DNA of 64,000 nucleotides. Origin: an uncultured Latescibacterota bacterium (GTDB lineage: Bacteria > Latescibacterota > UBA2968). A program made the position numbers and the translations under genes. This document shows, one piece after another, positions 33,301 to 41,940 of the stretch. The DNA lies in contig OX638329.1 in assembly GCA_951812755.1 (NCBI GenBank), positions 1,845,339 through 1,909,338 of the forward strand. The letters are read 5' to 3'. Below the pieces are notes generated by a model. The model saw only the letters and a program-made list of their open reading frames with translations. It made no database searches and was not told the origin of the DNA. The stretch's first letter is position 1; the number at the start of each line of letters is the position of its first letter.

Positions 33301-34954
33301 GGAACGGCTTATTATCGAAGTTGCATTTAGCCGCCTGCATACGAACGATGGTTACTTAGATTCTGTCTTGGAGAATGCTCGCCGTATCCTCATCCTCATA
33401 GAAGGCCAAGGCATCACCACTCTAATCAACCGGGAGTTAGCATCCGAGCATTTCTGGGTACGACATGGCGGGTTGAAGTGGGCCTTCGTCCGCCCCGACG
33501 ACATTACTATAGAACAGCTTGCCGCTATCGTACAACGTCCCATTCCCCGCGACGCTAATGGGAATCTGGAATCTGAACCCTTCCGGGATTTTGACCAAGC
33601 CCTGACTGCCCTTGCAGCATCAGGAGTTGATTCGGTTCTGGTTGAAATACTAACAGAGATACTAACGCAGACTGACATAGTGGATATGCTGCCAATTCGT
33701 TTGGCTCACCTTCGAGCACACTGTGGCCCAATGCCCAAAGCCCTGACCGATCCCGCACTACGGATACTGCAAGATACGGCACTACCCGAAGATTTGTTAC
33801 TACCCTCTCTGGTGATTGCTTGGCTAAGTGCCGATACTGATTTTATCCCAACGGTGCGTACAGTCCTTGAGCGAGCAGGTCCAGGAAGCCAAATCGCAAA
33901 ATATGCTTGTATAGCTCTCCAAGAGCTTGATGATCAATCGGATGAATTTGCGCGGCTGGCCGCGCAATTGGCCCGGACGAAAGAGAATGCCTATCAGGGC
34001 CTGAGAGCCTTGAGATGCCTTGAACATAGAGGGATAGAACCTCTACAGAATTGGGTACAAAGTCCGGGTACTGCGGAGCGAACAAAATATATTGATGGCG
34101 TGATTCGTACCCTTTACCGCTATGTCGAAACCCGGGAATTTGCTGTTGATGCTGCTGTGGAGCAGTGTCGGCGTCTGCACAGAGGTTTCATGGATGATCC
34201 GCTCTACGACATTGCGGCCGAGTCGGACAATCTCGACCTGCGGAAGCAAATCCTTGACGTGGCTTTCGCTGAACGTGCATACGTGGCTATGGAGTCGCTT
34301 AGAGCTATCCAGGGTCTGGCAAAATTCGATGTTGCTCGCGCTATAGAGGCAATTGAACGCGGGCTTCAATTTCATCCAAATATCGAACGAGATTTATGCC
34401 TTCTCCTTGTACGCATTGCGCCTGAGACAGCGGCGAAGAAGCTCCTTGACGCTATAATTAAGACCGAAAGGAAGTCCTTGATTCCTGTGGTGGGACGGGC
34501 ATTGCGCCGACTTGACCCAACAACTGTTGCGCCATCTGTCGTCGAACAAATGTCTATTCCATTGAGCAGCAGACGAGAATCCGTAGCTGAGTTGGCGGGA
34601 TGGCTACCTATCTCTGAGATCACTGAAGCGTTGGACCATCTCGCTGACCATGACAGTTCGATAGATGTCCGCCGCGTCGCGTTAGATGCGCTAGAACGTC
34701 AGCACCTGGCGAAAATGGTCTGTGAACTTCTTGAAGACTTTCCAGTCGCCAAGCCAGAACATCAATGGGCACTACTTATCGCGATCTTGGAAGTCGCCGA
34801 TCCTTATCTGCTCACTGACCGCGAAGATCCGTTATGGCTTGGACATGTTTTTAAGGAGAGTGTCCCTCGTGCTTTTGTGCATCACGCTAAAGAGGTGCTT
34901 GAGAAGCGAAAGCAGGAAGAATCACGCGCGAATCGGTCACGCAATTTCAGATAG
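30371..34954 (+). CDS. Avs-like STAND NTPase with Cap4-like nuclease domain, candidate antiviral protein
   Basis: The 1527-residue protein has an N-terminal region starting GGPAAINGFLYQILHHIEW and carrying HYLVEQYKTR (Gln63-x-Lys65), like the QxK active site of Cap4/DUF4297 nucleases. The STAND P-loop is GESGVGKT at 294-301, with Walker B TVAVDDIQ near 371-378 and LILTVPNTVARALEHTD behind it. Residues about 650-1500 are helical HEAT/TPR-like repeats, the usual sensor part. By family knowledge such proteins sense a phage protein and then cut DNA. The last residues (RANRSRNFR) are read out of frame through a duplicated aldolase gene end. Confidence 0.72.
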   Translation: MTQAGGPAAINGFLYQILHHIEWVADVSLKEADQEVENALLVLEPRNGGDARMEAPDHYLVEQYKTRANAPWSLTDMETILRDLRKAVPSSLPGNAHYRFVTDGRAAERLGEFKAFLDALKSVEGPDYLNNDEKRKFKNGLTVTDREFFDHIVKKTRSGDPQLHANERAVVFHLLSRFEMEFCVTGSSLIEKIEKGLRPYVANLGDECRVRHDLVGRLMDRLSEGVLKLDSADLDSLLREAHLSPERLRKLKRLSETMAKLSRDRLGRIGYQSEKDVREVLAWPEAKPVLLITGESGVGKTWQLGKYLEECVKAGRTATLVLGAKTTGDILTQAACDIWQSGLGETSEKTLIAVSNFLSEIAPNIPIPLLTVAVDDIQEDDVARSLIRQDWIDWGMRLILTVPNTVARALEHTDSEIIHVHRIDDFSDNELDVLLKRHGQRWADLPSDLKKLLRKPILAGIYLELSSQDMPCSEYMSFQDAPYSEYEIFEKYWQKMVAKCQLGDEGIVTVLAAHTHEGKSYPLLRSEWRGIGLNGESLARLQASGWLRSLEDGEVEFVHDRLLNWAVAKSLARKFQRKELSIDELCDTLVAESHGHEERLFRRLGYVPMDTFWLLADGATHSKTLGKLVAKMDNYISEGYIHRLPTLGQRSIPILLELLNRTTSDSDCSYKVSLIRKAFVNLAQQEKIELEEITALLNKPDPLQQSVAMAVLDAAPDPRHLDRLWDLHQQCADARDNNIDGYNIADYQTSFAALQAGIKLDPEWLRNRILAADKNGERVVELGYLLSGLEHPDAIAIWQDTSDVLMCKLLPNKPRSLINCIARFGDREKIDFVIEHLSCSEDFASWAAFRALTILAPQEAIDRLVEIEESDRYLTRNEWLPHLLRVHPEQTRQRILELAQSDPKGYRLITNIFWERPNELDETMLRFVLRTLETDLLDIREAFTEDPPILYHPLEFFSRISCPKLLKILQMEAGGELERLIIEVAFSRLHTNDGYLDSVLENARRILILIEGQGITTLINRELASEHFWVRHGGLKWAFVRPDDITIEQLAAIVQRPIPRDANGNLESEPFRDFDQALTALAASGVDSVLVEILTEILTQTDIVDMLPIRLAHLRAHCGPMPKALTDPALRILQDTALPEDLLLPSLVIAWLSADTDFIPTVRTVLERAGPGSQIAKYACIALQELDDQSDEFARLAAQLARTKENAYQGLRALRCLEHRGIEPLQNWVQSPGTAERTKYIDGVIRTLYRYVETREFAVDAAVEQCRRLHRGFMDDPLYDIAAESDNLDLRKQILDVAFAERAYVAMESLRAIQGLAKFDVARAIEAIERGLQFHPNIERDLCLLLVRIAPETAAKKLLDAIIKTERKSLIPVVGRALRRLDPTTVAPSVVEQMSIPLSSRRESVAELAGWLPISEITEALDHLADHDSSIDVRRVALDALERQHLAKMVCELLEDFPVAKPEHQWALLIAILEVADPYLLTDREDPLWLGHVFKESVPRAFVHHAKEVLEKRKQEESRANRSRNFR

Positions 34955-35144
34955 GAAAATGCCTGCGTGAGTGTATGCAACTTATTGGCCTTTCAAATAA
35001 GTTTCTTGCTTGAATCCACTGGACGCCTGCTTAAAACATGCAGGCGTGACGAAAGACGGTTGTCATTGCGGCAGGGTTTTAGCCGCTACGCCGCAGGCAC
35101 AACGTCAGTAATCCAGTCTATCACTATCAGAAAAAATGTTAGCA
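34926..35144 (+). repeat. Right flanking duplication of the defence-gene insertion
   Basis: In the +1 frame relative to the STAND gene, this region encodes ARIGHAISDRKMPA and a stop, matching the aldolase C-terminus AKIGRAISGRKMPV. It continues with CTTTCAAAT, a long hairpin repeat and AATCCAGTCTATC...ATGTTAGC, as on the left side. Confidence 0.7.
35060..35117 (+). repeat. Dispersed hairpin repeat, long form (copy c)
   Basis: GTCATTGCGGCAGGGTTTTA, GCCGCTACGCCGCAGGCACA and ACGTCAGTAATCCAGT follow each other. The tail matches copy b2. Confidence 0.75.
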
Positions 35145-35180
35145 GATTTTTTTCAAAGACCACTTATTTTAGGAGGAACT

Positions 35181-36176
35181 ATGGCAGAGTCAACCGAACA
35201 GCCTGTAGGCGGAGAACCAACCGTTACACGACAGCTCTCGTTTCACGGTCAGGGCGGTTCTTTATTTGGCATTCATATCGTGAATATTTTGCTCGCGATT
35301 ATCACGCTGGGTATCTACTATTTCTGGGGTAAAGTCAGGGTCCGAAACTACATGCACAGCCAGACCGAATTTGAGGGTGATCGCTTTGCATATCACGGAA
35401 CCGGCAAAGAACTTTTTATCGGCTGGCTGAAAGCAATGGTTTTTTTGATTGTGATCGGCGGGCTCTCCTTTGGCATACAGCTTTTCGGTAAAAGCTTTAC
35501 CTCGCAGATCATCGGCACGCTCATCTTATATGTGGGTATCCTCTTTTTGCTTTTCCCTGTTGCCATTGTCGGTGCCTGGCGTTTCAAGTTGAGTCGTACG
35601 TCGTGGCGGGGGATTCGTTTTTCTTTTAGAGGCCATACGCGCGAATTTTTCCGCATCTATTTTCCCGGCATGTTTCTTACTCTGATCACATTGGGCTTTT
35701 ACAGTCCCTATTTTGAAGTGCGCCTTCGGAAATTTCTCGTCAATCAGTCTTATTTTGGCAATGCCCAGTTCCACTTTGATGGCGATGGTCGAGATTTGTT
35801 TTGGGGCAATTTTTGGGCCATTGTCCTGGCCATTCCCACGCTGGGAATTTATCCCTTCTGGTATGCTGCCACCCGACACAGATATTTCTGGTCACGCACG
35901 ACATTTTCAACAGCGCAATTTCGTTCCACCATGTTGGGCGGTGATCTTTTTGTGTTTCAGCTCGTCAATGGTCTGTTGCTTATCTTCACGTTGGGGTTGG
36001 CGCAGCCCTGGGTGCTTGTACGCAGTGCGCGATTCACTTTTGAACGGATTCTTCTTGAAGGGGATCTCGACCTCGACGTCATTGAGCAAGACGCACGGGA
36101 TGCCTCGGCTACTGGAGAAGGCATGACTGATTTTCTGGATACGGAATTTCTGGATATCGATTTGGGGCTCTTGTAG
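35181..36176 (+). CDS. DUF898 (YjgN-like) membrane protein
   Basis: I choose the ATG at 35181 because AGGAGG lies 5 bases before it. The 331-residue protein has two copies of the DUF898 unit: FHGQGGSLFGIHIVNILLAI then LGIYYFWGKVRVRNYM, and FDGDGRDLFWGNFWAIVLAI then LGIYPFWYAATRHRYFW. Four to six transmembrane helices are visible. The family is of unknown function and often sits next to an M48 peptidase, as here. The stop overlaps the GTG start of the next gene by 1 base, implying coupled translation. Confidence 0.85.
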   Translation: MAESTEQPVGGEPTVTRQLSFHGQGGSLFGIHIVNILLAIITLGIYYFWGKVRVRNYMHSQTEFEGDRFAYHGTGKELFIGWLKAMVFLIVIGGLSFGIQLFGKSFTSQIIGTLILYVGILFLLFPVAIVGAWRFKLSRTSWRGIRFSFRGHTREFFRIYFPGMFLTLITLGFYSPYFEVRLRKFLVNQSYFGNAQFHFDGDGRDLFWGNFWAIVLAIPTLGIYPFWYAATRHRYFWSRTTFSTAQFRSTMLGGDLFVFQLVNGLLLIFTLGLAQPWVLVRSARFTFERILLEGDLDLDVIEQDARDASATGEGMTDFLDTEFLDIDLGLL

Positions 36177-37282
36177 TGGACACATTGCGACAGAACAGAT
36201 GGGATGGTCGTTATTTCGATGGCCAATCTACTACCCCTCACCTTGTTAGCATTACCATCTCAAAAGACGGCCTGGTGATTGCGAAGGACGATGGCACGGA
36301 ATACCAGTGGTATTTTCATCAGATCAGACAGTCTCAGGGTGCTTATACGGGTGAGCAGGTGCGCGTGGAAAAAGGGGATGAAATGCTCGTCGTTGACGAC
36401 TCTGATTTTTTGCGGGCTATTCACGAAATCGCACCGAATCGCAGCAGTTTTCACAACCCGCGTTTCCGCAGACACAGAACGGCACTCACAGTGCTATCTG
36501 CTGTGGCAATTATTGTCATCGGTCTGGTGCTCTATTTTCGCGGCATTCCAACGCTAACGGATCTTGTGGTGGTTTATTTGCCCGTCCGTTGGGAAGAAAA
36601 ACTCGGTGCTCAGGTCGTTTCATTGCTCGCCCCCGAAGATAGACGAATTGACGATCCAAATTGCCAGAAAGCCATTGAAGGCATTGCCCATTTGCTCATG
36701 GAAACCGAACAGTCATCCCCCTACAATCTGCATATTATTTTGAAGCGAGATCCAGTTATCAACGCCTTTGCAGCACCTGGCGGATATATTGTCATACACG
36801 ATGGATTGCTCAGAAAAACCAAATCGCCCGAGGAACTCGCCGCTGTGCTTGCACACGAAATTCAGCACATCCTTCAGCGCCATTCAACGCGGGCAATTCT
36901 CCGCGAATTGTCAATTGGCATGCTCTTTTCTGCCCTGTCGGGAGATGCGGGCGGGCTGCACTACGCGCTTGAAACAGTGCGTACATTGGGCGGGCTGCGC
37001 TTCCGCCGCCAGGATGAAGCCGAAGCTGATCAAAAAGGCATGCAAATGCTTCAGAAGGCCAAAATTGATCCCAAAGGCATGGTTGCGTTTTTTGAAACAC
37101 TGGAAAAAGAAGTGGGAGATATTCCCCGTTTTTTGAGCTATGTATCAACCCATCCGCGCACCGAAGAACGTATTGAGCAGTTAAAACAGATGGCCGATCA
37201 GAGCGATTACGAATCTGTTGTCCTCTTGCCAGATACCGACTGGTCAGATATTCAGAAGATGTGTGTCAGAAGGCCAAAATAG
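36176..37282 (+). CDS. M48 family zinc metalloprotease, membrane-anchored
   Basis: The 368-residue protein starts at GTG 36176, overlapping the DUF898 stop (TAGTG). Residues about 100-120 form a transmembrane helix (ALTVLSAVAIIVIGLVLYF). The catalytic motif is LAHEIQHILQ (HExxH), with RRQDEAEADQKGMQ providing the third zinc-binding Glu. NAFAAPGGYIVIHDGLL is the conserved segment before it. Members degrade or mature envelope proteins. Pairing with DUF898 suggests the membrane protein is its partner or substrate channel, which is inference. Confidence 0.87.
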   Translation: MDTLRQNRWDGRYFDGQSTTPHLVSITISKDGLVIAKDDGTEYQWYFHQIRQSQGAYTGEQVRVEKGDEMLVVDDSDFLRAIHEIAPNRSSFHNPRFRRHRTALTVLSAVAIIVIGLVLYFRGIPTLTDLVVVYLPVRWEEKLGAQVVSLLAPEDRRIDDPNCQKAIEGIAHLLMETEQSSPYNLHIILKRDPVINAFAAPGGYIVIHDGLLRKTKSPEELAAVLAHEIQHILQRHSTRAILRELSIGMLFSALSGDAGGLHYALETVRTLGGLRFRRQDEAEADQKGMQMLQKAKIDPKGMVAFFETLEKEVGDIPRFLSYVSTHPRTEERIEQLKQMADQSDYESVVLLPDTDWSDIQKMCVRRPK

Positions 37283-37337
37283 GAGATGTAATTTATACCT
37301 GTTTATCGGTGATTTTGAAGGGTTTTGAGGAGAGTTT

Positions 37338-38774
37338 ATGAAACAACCCAATATTCTATTCATTTTTAGCGATCAACACCGCCACGATGTGCTGGGCCGT
37401 GCCGGGCATTCGCTGGTTCAGACGCCGAATTTGGATCGGTTGGCGGATTTGGGTATGCGTTTTGAACGGACGTGGACGCAGTGTCCGGTTTGTATGCCGT
37501 GCAGGGCTACGATGATTACGGGACGATATACGCATGAACTGGGGTTTACGTCCAATGTCACGGCTGATCGTGGGGATACGGTTGATGATAGTCCTTTTAA
37601 ACCCGCGTGGCCGACGATTATGAAGCAGTTGCAGGGCGGGGGGTATGAGACCGCGTCGATCGGCAAGACACATTATCACGGGCGTCCGGGTTCTCTGGAG
37701 GCGGGAGAGCGTGGAGAGCGTTTTGATACGCGGCAGTTTGGGGATTTTGTGAAGGGTTTTGGATGGGATTATGTGATGGAGGAATACGACAGGTATGGAC
37801 ATGTTCAAAGCCATGTGAAAAGCCCGTATATGGATTTTCTCAAAGCGCGAGATCTCCTGGAGGCGCATCAGGAACAGATCAGAGGGATTTTCAGGCTTAC
37901 GCCCACGCACTGGCGGGGCGAGACGAGTGTGTTGCCGCAAGAATGCGAGTTGTCCAGTTTTATTGCCGATCACGCGATGGATTGGCTGCAATCGCGCGAT
38001 TCCGAGAAGCCCTTTTATCTCCATCTGGGGTTTGTGCAGCCGCATGTTCCGCTGATGGATGATCCGATTTGGGCGGCTTATTATGCCGATGCCGATATCG
38101 AATTGCCCGATATGACGATGCCGGTAGCCACGAATGAGGTTTGGACAGAAAAGGTCAAACGGCTCAAAGCGCATTCTCAGGTTCAGACCATGACGGATGA
38201 TTTTGTGCGCGAGGGTATCAGGCATTACCTGGGTGCTGTTTCTCTGGTTGATCAGAAGATTGGCGAGGTGATTGATACGCTGGATGCATTGGGGGAACTG
38301 GATAATACGTGGATTATTTACAGCGCGGACCACGGTGAGATGCTCGGCGAACACCATTTGTGGGCAAAGCACTGTTTTTACGAGGGTTCGGTTCAGGTTC
38401 CGCTGATTGTCAGTCCGCCGGATCGCAAGGGTAGAGGGGTTTGTAGCGATCTCACGCAGTTGATCGATGTGGTTTCGACTATTGCGGAGATCGGACAGGT
38501 GGCACCGCCGGAGGGTGCTCGCGGGCAGTCTTTGTTGCCGTTGTTGGGACACGGCTCTGGGGGATATGAGTACGTGTTTTCTACGATTGAGGATTGGTCC
38601 GGGATGAGGAGTGAAGACTATCGCTTTACGCTGCATATTCCAACGGGGACGCCCTGTGAGTTGTACGATTTGGCAAGAGATCCGGGCGAGTTGAATAATT
38701 GCGTGGAGGATCCCACTTATCGGGAGATCGTGGCTCAGTTCAAAGCGGTCGTTTTGGACCATCGCGCCGGTTGA
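37338..38774 (+). CDS. Type I sulfatase (FGly-dependent)
   Basis: The 478-residue protein opens with PNILFIFSDQHRHDVLG, giving the Asp-Gln metal pair. The formylglycine motif CMPCRATMITGRY (CxPxR) marks type I sulfatases: the first Cys is converted to formylglycine. Later motifs: ASIGKTHYHG, IYSADHGEMLGEHHLWAKH, and WSGMRSEDYRFTLHIPTGTP. It hydrolyses sulfate esters, probably of polysaccharides. No signal peptide is apparent. It precedes an FAD oxidoreductase and a heparinase-like lyase, a set suited to breaking down sulfated glycans (inference). Confidence 0.87.
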   Translation: MKQPNILFIFSDQHRHDVLGRAGHSLVQTPNLDRLADLGMRFERTWTQCPVCMPCRATMITGRYTHELGFTSNVTADRGDTVDDSPFKPAWPTIMKQLQGGGYETASIGKTHYHGRPGSLEAGERGERFDTRQFGDFVKGFGWDYVMEEYDRYGHVQSHVKSPYMDFLKARDLLEAHQEQIRGIFRLTPTHWRGETSVLPQECELSSFIADHAMDWLQSRDSEKPFYLHLGFVQPHVPLMDDPIWAAYYADADIELPDMTMPVATNEVWTEKVKRLKAHSQVQTMTDDFVREGIRHYLGAVSLVDQKIGEVIDTLDALGELDNTWIIYSADHGEMLGEHHLWAKHCFYEGSVQVPLIVSPPDRKGRGVCSDLTQLIDVVSTIAEIGQVAPPEGARGQSLLPLLGHGSGGYEYVFSTIEDWSGMRSEDYRFTLHIPTGTPCELYDLARDPGELNNCVEDPTYREIVAQFKAVVLDHRAG

Positions 38775-38785
38775 GGGCTATGCAT

Positions 38786-40042
38786 ATGAATGAAGAGGCA
38801 GAGATATTGATTGTTGGTGGTGGGGCAATCGGTGTTTGCTCGGCTTATTATTTGAATGCTGCGGGTAGAGATGTCGCGCTGGTTGATAAAGGCGATATTT
38901 GTTCGGGGTGTTCGTATGGGAATGGGGGGCTTGTTGTGCCGAGTCATAGCATACCTTTATCCGCTCCGGGGGTGGTGTCTCAAAGCTTAAAGTGGATGTT
39001 GAATCCAGAGAGTCCGTTTTATATTAAGCCGCGATTGGACCGGGATTTGATTTCCTGGTTGTGGCATTTTCGCCGTGCATGCAACGAGAAGCATGTTGTG
39101 AGGGCTACGCCTGTTATTCGAGCGATGAATATGGCGAGTGTGTCGTTGTTTGAAGAGATGACATCGCTCGATGGCATGGATTTTGGGTTTGAGAAGAGGG
39201 GGACGATCACGGCGTATAGAACCGAGAAGGGTTTGGCAAAGGCGGTCAAAGACGCGCGTTTTTTGTCGGAGATGGGGGTTGAGACGCGGGTTCTCGATGG
39301 GGATGAAATGGTGGGATTAAATCCCGGCATTCAGATACGGGCGATTGGCGGGATATATTTTCCCGAGGATGCCCATCTCGTGCCGCATCGTTTTGTGCGT
39401 GGGTTGGCGCAGTATGTGGGTGAAAAGGGCGTTCGCATCCATAGGGAGACAGAGGTCCTGGGGTTTAAGACTTCGCGCGATCGCGTGGTTGCTGTGCAAA
39501 CGACTCGAGGTGATTTTCGGGCGGAGCAGGTTATTTTGGCGGGTGGGTCTTGGTCGCCTATGATTGCTAAAGATCTTCATATCAATCTGCCTATTCAACC
39601 TGCCAAGGGATATAGTATTACTTTTAAGCGGCCTGACGTTTGTCCGACAACGCCATTTTCTTTGGGGGAAGCCAAGGTTGGTGTTACGCCTATGGGTGAT
39701 ATGTTGCGGTTTGCGGGTACACTCGAATTGGCGGGGCTTGATTTTTCGATCAATCAACGGCGCGTGCAGGCCATTCTCAAGGCTGTGCCCGACTATTTTC
39801 CCGATTTGAATCCCGACCATCTCGATATGATAGAAATTTGGTGCGGTTTGCGACCCTGTACGCCCGATGGTGTGCCATTTCTGGGTCGCACACGCGCGTT
39901 TGATAATGTGATTGTCGCTGCTGGTCATGCTATGATCGGCATTTCTCTGGGTCCTATTACCGGAAAGCTGGTGGCAGAACTGATTTCTGATGAAGTGCCT
40001 TCTATTGATTTGTCTGCACTGAAAGTGGATCGGTTTGGGTAG
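38786..40042 (+). CDS. FAD-dependent oxidoreductase (DadA/glycine oxidase-like)
   Basis: The start is the ATG at 38786, 8 bases after GAGGG; another ATG is 6 bases upstream. The 418-residue protein begins with the dinucleotide-binding motif ILIVGGGAIGVCSAYYL and has GDICSGCSYGNGGLVVPS, the DAO-type N-terminal extension. The C-terminal WCGLRPCTPDGVPFLGRT and AAGHAMIGISLGPITGKLV are typical of D-amino-acid dehydrogenases. It oxidises an amine or amino acid with FAD. The substrate is unknown. Confidence 0.85.
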   Translation: MNEEAEILIVGGGAIGVCSAYYLNAAGRDVALVDKGDICSGCSYGNGGLVVPSHSIPLSAPGVVSQSLKWMLNPESPFYIKPRLDRDLISWLWHFRRACNEKHVVRATPVIRAMNMASVSLFEEMTSLDGMDFGFEKRGTITAYRTEKGLAKAVKDARFLSEMGVETRVLDGDEMVGLNPGIQIRAIGGIYFPEDAHLVPHRFVRGLAQYVGEKGVRIHRETEVLGFKTSRDRVVAVQTTRGDFRAEQVILAGGSWSPMIAKDLHINLPIQPAKGYSITFKRPDVCPTTPFSLGEAKVGVTPMGDMLRFAGTLELAGLDFSINQRRVQAILKAVPDYFPDLNPDHLDMIEIWCGLRPCTPDGVPFLGRTRAFDNVIVAAGHAMIGISLGPITGKLVAELISDEVPSIDLSALKVDRFG

Positions 40043-40151
40043 GAGGGAAAAGTCGGGAAAAGGATTTCCCTCCTACTGTTGGAGCGGTATCTTTGTCGCG
40101 ATCACCTGGCTCTTGCCATGAAACCACAAGACCTGAATAGAGAGGTGAAAT

Positions 40152-41921
40152 ATGGTGAAGATGTTGCTGAGGGATGTTGCGATGTCCGATCTGGCGGAGA
40201 TTTACGAGCGGAATGCAGATCGGTCCCCCGCGCCGTATCTCAAAGATGCAGAGGCGGTGGAGCGGGCGAGGGAATTGGCGAAGAAGAATGGGATGTGGGA
40301 TGATTTGAGCGAGAATTTGGATGGGAGCCGGGAGATTCCCGTGTTGAAGCGGTCGGCTTTTCGCAATTATCAGCGCGTTGGAGATCGCAATTTGCCACAG
40401 GCTGTAGCGGGCAACCGCAGACGCGAGTTGGAGCGGGCAGTGATGGCTTTGTGGCTGGGGCATCCCAATGCCGATGTAGATTATTTGCAGGATTTGCTCT
40501 GGGCGTATTGCGATGATCACACATGGGTGATGGCCGCGCACGAGGGGCGGGCTATTGATCTGGGGTCGGCTGCGTTGGGTGCTGCGTTTGCAGAAATTTT
40601 ACATGTTCTGGGAGATCAACTCGAGGCGGAGGTGGTAGAGCGCGTTTCGCGGAAGATTGAGGAGCATATTTTTGAGCCGTTCTGGAATTATAGACATCTG
40701 GATTTCTGGAAGACCGTGCGGATGAATTGGAATCATGTTTGCAATGGCGAGATTATCCGCGCCGCGCTGTATCAGATTGAGGATCCCGTGGTGTTGGCTC
40801 ATATGACCCACGCGGCGATTGTGAATTTGACGTATGCGATAGATGGCTTTACTGATGATGGCGGGTGCGAAGAGGGTCCGGGTTATTGGGAATACGGTTT
40901 TGGGCATTTTTTGTACGTTGCCTATGCTCTGTATTTAAAGACCAATGGGGAATTGAATTTGATGGTGGATGAAACAGGCAAGATTCATCGGATATGCGAG
41001 TATCCGCTCGCGGCGCATATTCAGGGTGCGTTGCGCTCGACGTTTGCGGATTCGAGCCACGGATATACGGGTGCGCGGTCTGCTATGATTGTCAATGCGT
41101 TTTTTGATATGCCCGAACTATATGCCCTGTGCGACAAGCATTCGGATAATACTTTGAAGGTGCGGGATATGCACAGTTTGGCGATGTATTCCGGGTTTGA
41201 AGTGGAGACAGAGGCGGATGATCGGGATTATGTTTTGTCCGATTTGGGACAGGCGAAGTTGCGAGGGACACCCGGGAAAGAGCAACTGACGCTGATGTGT
41301 CTGGCGGGAAATAATGGGGTGCCGCACAATCACAACGATATAGGGAGTTTTATTGTGCATCGCGGAGACGCGCTCTGGCTGACGGATCCCGCAGGTCCTG
41401 TTTATAGCCAGAAAACCTTTGGTCCCGATCGCTACGATATTCTGTTTTGCAATGCATTGGGCCATTCTGTGCCCGTGATCAACGGGCAGTTGCAGCAGCC
41501 CGGCGGCGAGTATTTCGGTACGTTGGTGGTGGAAAATTTGAATGGCGAGGGGGAAAAACGCGCGGTGATAGATATGACGCATGCGTATCCCGAAGGTACG
41601 GTGAAGAGTCTGACGCGCACCTTTATGCTGGATGGGAATGTTCTGACGATGGAAGATCGCTATGTGTTTGACGGTGTGCCGCAGACGCTGGAGGAGGGGT
41701 TTATTACGTTTGAGGATGTGCAAGTTGACGGGGGTTCGGTTCAGATCGGTCCCAGAGGTGAGGGGATTACACTTTCAGCAGTGGATACGCCGGGTGCGTT
41801 TTCGGTTAAGAGGTTTGAAGAGGAATCAAAAGAAGGGCGCACAGATGAGGTGGTTACGCGCGTGATTTTTACGCCCGCAGAGCTATCGCAAGATCTCTGT
41901 TTGCGGTTTGCGATGGGGTGA
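40152..41921 (+). CDS. Heparinase II/III-like polysaccharide lyase
   Basis: The 589-residue protein has an (alpha/alpha) toroid N-terminal half (ELERAVMALWLGH, MNWNHVCNGEIIRAALYQIE, DGGCEEGPGYWEYGFGHFLY) and a beta-sandwich C-terminal half (MCLAGNNGVPHNHNDIGSFI with the His-Asn-His-Asn catalytic region, and RYDILFCNALGHSVPVINGQ). These are the hallmarks of heparinase II/III and oligo-alginate lyases. No signal peptide is apparent. The ATG follows AGAGAGGTGAAAT. With the sulfatase it suggests uronic-acid polysaccharide degradation, which is inference. Confidence 0.82.
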   Translation: MVKMLLRDVAMSDLAEIYERNADRSPAPYLKDAEAVERARELAKKNGMWDDLSENLDGSREIPVLKRSAFRNYQRVGDRNLPQAVAGNRRRELERAVMALWLGHPNADVDYLQDLLWAYCDDHTWVMAAHEGRAIDLGSAALGAAFAEILHVLGDQLEAEVVERVSRKIEEHIFEPFWNYRHLDFWKTVRMNWNHVCNGEIIRAALYQIEDPVVLAHMTHAAIVNLTYAIDGFTDDGGCEEGPGYWEYGFGHFLYVAYALYLKTNGELNLMVDETGKIHRICEYPLAAHIQGALRSTFADSSHGYTGARSAMIVNAFFDMPELYALCDKHSDNTLKVRDMHSLAMYSGFEVETEADDRDYVLSDLGQAKLRGTPGKEQLTLMCLAGNNGVPHNHNDIGSFIVHRGDALWLTDPAGPVYSQKTFGPDRYDILFCNALGHSVPVINGQLQQPGGEYFGTLVVENLNGEGEKRAVIDMTHAYPEGTVKSLTRTFMLDGNVLTMEDRYVFDGVPQTLEEGFITFEDVQVDGGSVQIGPRGEGITLSAVDTPGAFSVKRFEEESKEGRTDEVVTRVIFTPAELSQDLCLRFAMG

Positions 41922-41940
41922 GTTTCTGGGAGGATTAGTC

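Noticed and set aside
37356-38762. Long minus-strand frame of 468 codons opposite the sulfatase gene
   Set aside because: The plus-strand frame has all sulfatase motifs; the opposite frame has none and is rich in Arg, His and Ile as expected for a shadow.
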